Source of the DNA: an uncultured Eubacteriales bacterium
GTDB taxonomy: Bacteria; Bacillota; Clostridia; Oscillospirales; Oscillospiraceae
DNA: 32,188 nt
NCBI GenBank assembly: GCA_900548615.1
Contig: URKW01000011.1
Location: forward strand, 1 to 32,188
Direction: 5' to 3'
Below the pieces are notes generated by a model. It worked only from the letters and a program-made list of their open reading frames with translations, did not search any database and was not told the DNA's origin. Positions 31,493 through 32,188 of the stretch are shown one piece after another. Every line of letters begins with the position of its first letter. Position 1 is the first letter of the stretch. The translations under genes were made by a program, and so were the position numbers.

Positions 31493-32188
31493 TCACGGCA
31501 TAATGCCGTCAAGCTGTCTGGCTACCTCCACCTGCTTGTTGGGGTACAGGTGACTGTACGTGTCCATCGTTGTCTGTACCTTTTCATGTCCGAGCCGCTC
31601 CGCGATCAGCAGCGGAGAGAAACCCATCTCCACCAGCAGGCTGGCGTGGCTGTGTCGAATGTCATGCACCCGTATCCGCTTCACGCCCGAAGCCTTGCAG
31701 CCATACTCCATTTCGTGGTATAGAAAGCTCTTGGTGTAGGGAAAGAGCCGGTCGTCCTTTTGCAGCCTGTAGCAATGGGACATATACTCCTGCAAACAGG
31801 TGCAAAGACCGTCGGGAATGGGGAGGGTACGGTTGCTCTTGGGCGTTTTCGGCGTGGTGATGATGTCCTCTCTGCCGAGGCGCTGATAGCTCTTGTTTAC
31901 CGTCAGGGTTTTCTTTTCAAAGTCGATGTCCGACGGCGTAAGCGCCAGCAGCTCTCCCTCACGGATTCCGGTGAAGTACAAGGTCATAAATACCGCGTAG
32001 CTGGCAGGCCGGTCTTTCATGACCTCAATGAAGGTTTGAAACTCCTGCTTTGTCCAGAACAGCATCTCATCGGCTTTCTTCTTGCCCATGCTCCCCGCCT
32101 TGTGGCAGGGGTTTTCTTTCAAGCCATAGTATTTGACTGCGTAGTTGAAAATCGCCGTGAGCTGGTTGTTGATGCACTTGAGATAGGT
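31493..32188 (-). CDS. int: Tyrosine recombinase/integrase, C-terminal part (5' end outside window)
   Basis: The frame is open to the window edge (first visible residues TYLKCINNQLTAIFNYAVKY), so the N-terminus lies beyond 32188; 231 residues are visible. The core-binding end is followed by the catalytic domain with Arg in TGIREGELL, HDIRHSHASLL (the HxxR pair), LGHEKVQTTMDTYSHLYP with the Tyr nucleophile, and SYQRLGREDIITTPKTPKS, which may hold the beta-hairpin lysine. It resembles integrases of Firmicute conjugative elements and phages. It points toward guaA and looks less GC-rich than the genes to its left, consistent with an integrated mobile element whose body is to the right. Confidence 0.9.
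   Translation of the reverse strand, partial: TYLKCINNQLTAIFNYAVKYYGLKENPCHKAGSMGKKKADEMLFWTKQEFQTFIEVMKDRPASYAVFMTLYFTGIREGELLALTPSDIDFEKKTLTVNKSYQRLGREDIITTPKTPKSNRTLPIPDGLCTCLQEYMSHCYRLQKDDRLFPYTKSFLYHEMEYGCKASGVKRIRVHDIRHSHASLLVEMGFSPLLIAERLGHEKVQTTMDTYSHLYPNKQVEVARQLDGIMP

Noticed and set aside
31409..31860. Two + strand frames opposite the integrase
   Set aside because: They are antisense to clear tyrosine-recombinase motifs and have no supporting ribosome site.

Overview
The window looks like chromosomal DNA from a GC-rich Firmicute of class Clostridia, most likely Oscillospirales (an inference from gene content, protein sequence character and base composition; no 16S or database search was possible). 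Nearly everything is housekeeping sequence on the + strand. Many genes have clear Shine-Dalgarno sites, ATGA overlaps with the next gene, near-consensus sigma-A promoters and strong intrinsic terminators.

Layout. 1-198 is the 3' end of tuf, sharing a bidirectional terminator with a convergent small lipoprotein gene. 799-2777 holds an RsuA-type pseudouridine synthase and a CdaR/PucR-type regulator. 3021-5913 is ftsE-ftsX plus a secreted coiled-coil/M23 murein hydrolase, a cell-division ABC complex with its likely hydrolase partner. An unrecognised gene (5964-6626) follows, then greA-lysS, where LysRS carries an extra C-terminal tRNA-binding domain. 9310-16052 is a long run: SpoU-type RNA methyltransferase, dprA, topA (with a Lys/Ala/Thr tail), trmFO and plsX. 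acpP and rnc follow; a long hairpin sits directly in front of rnc. 17425-19496 is an ECF-like sigma factor, frameshifted between its two domains in this sequence, overlapping a 507-residue membrane protein that may be its regulator. uppP and ftsK come next, flanked by two inverted copies of a multi-hairpin intergenic repeat; the left copy is nested in a larger element with about 40-bp terminal inverted repeats.

On the - strand, 23588-26468 encodes a zinc-ribbon membrane protein and a fusion of an HSL-type alpha/beta hydrolase with a condensation/alcohol-acyltransferase-like domain, followed by bioY. bioY is divergent from a birA that lacks the DNA-binding domain. The + strand resumes with a two-gene chromate-type transporter and an xpt-guaA guanine-nucleotide operon. 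At the right edge a tyrosine recombinase on the - strand, truncated by the window end, lies just behind guaA. It probably marks the end of an integrated mobile element.

The most interesting items are the hydrolase-acyltransferase fusion with its membrane partner, the nested inverted-repeat elements with apparent covariation, the rnc leader hairpin, the broken sigma factor with its large membrane partner, and the LysRS fusion. No CRISPR array, rRNA, tRNA or recognisable riboswitch was seen.
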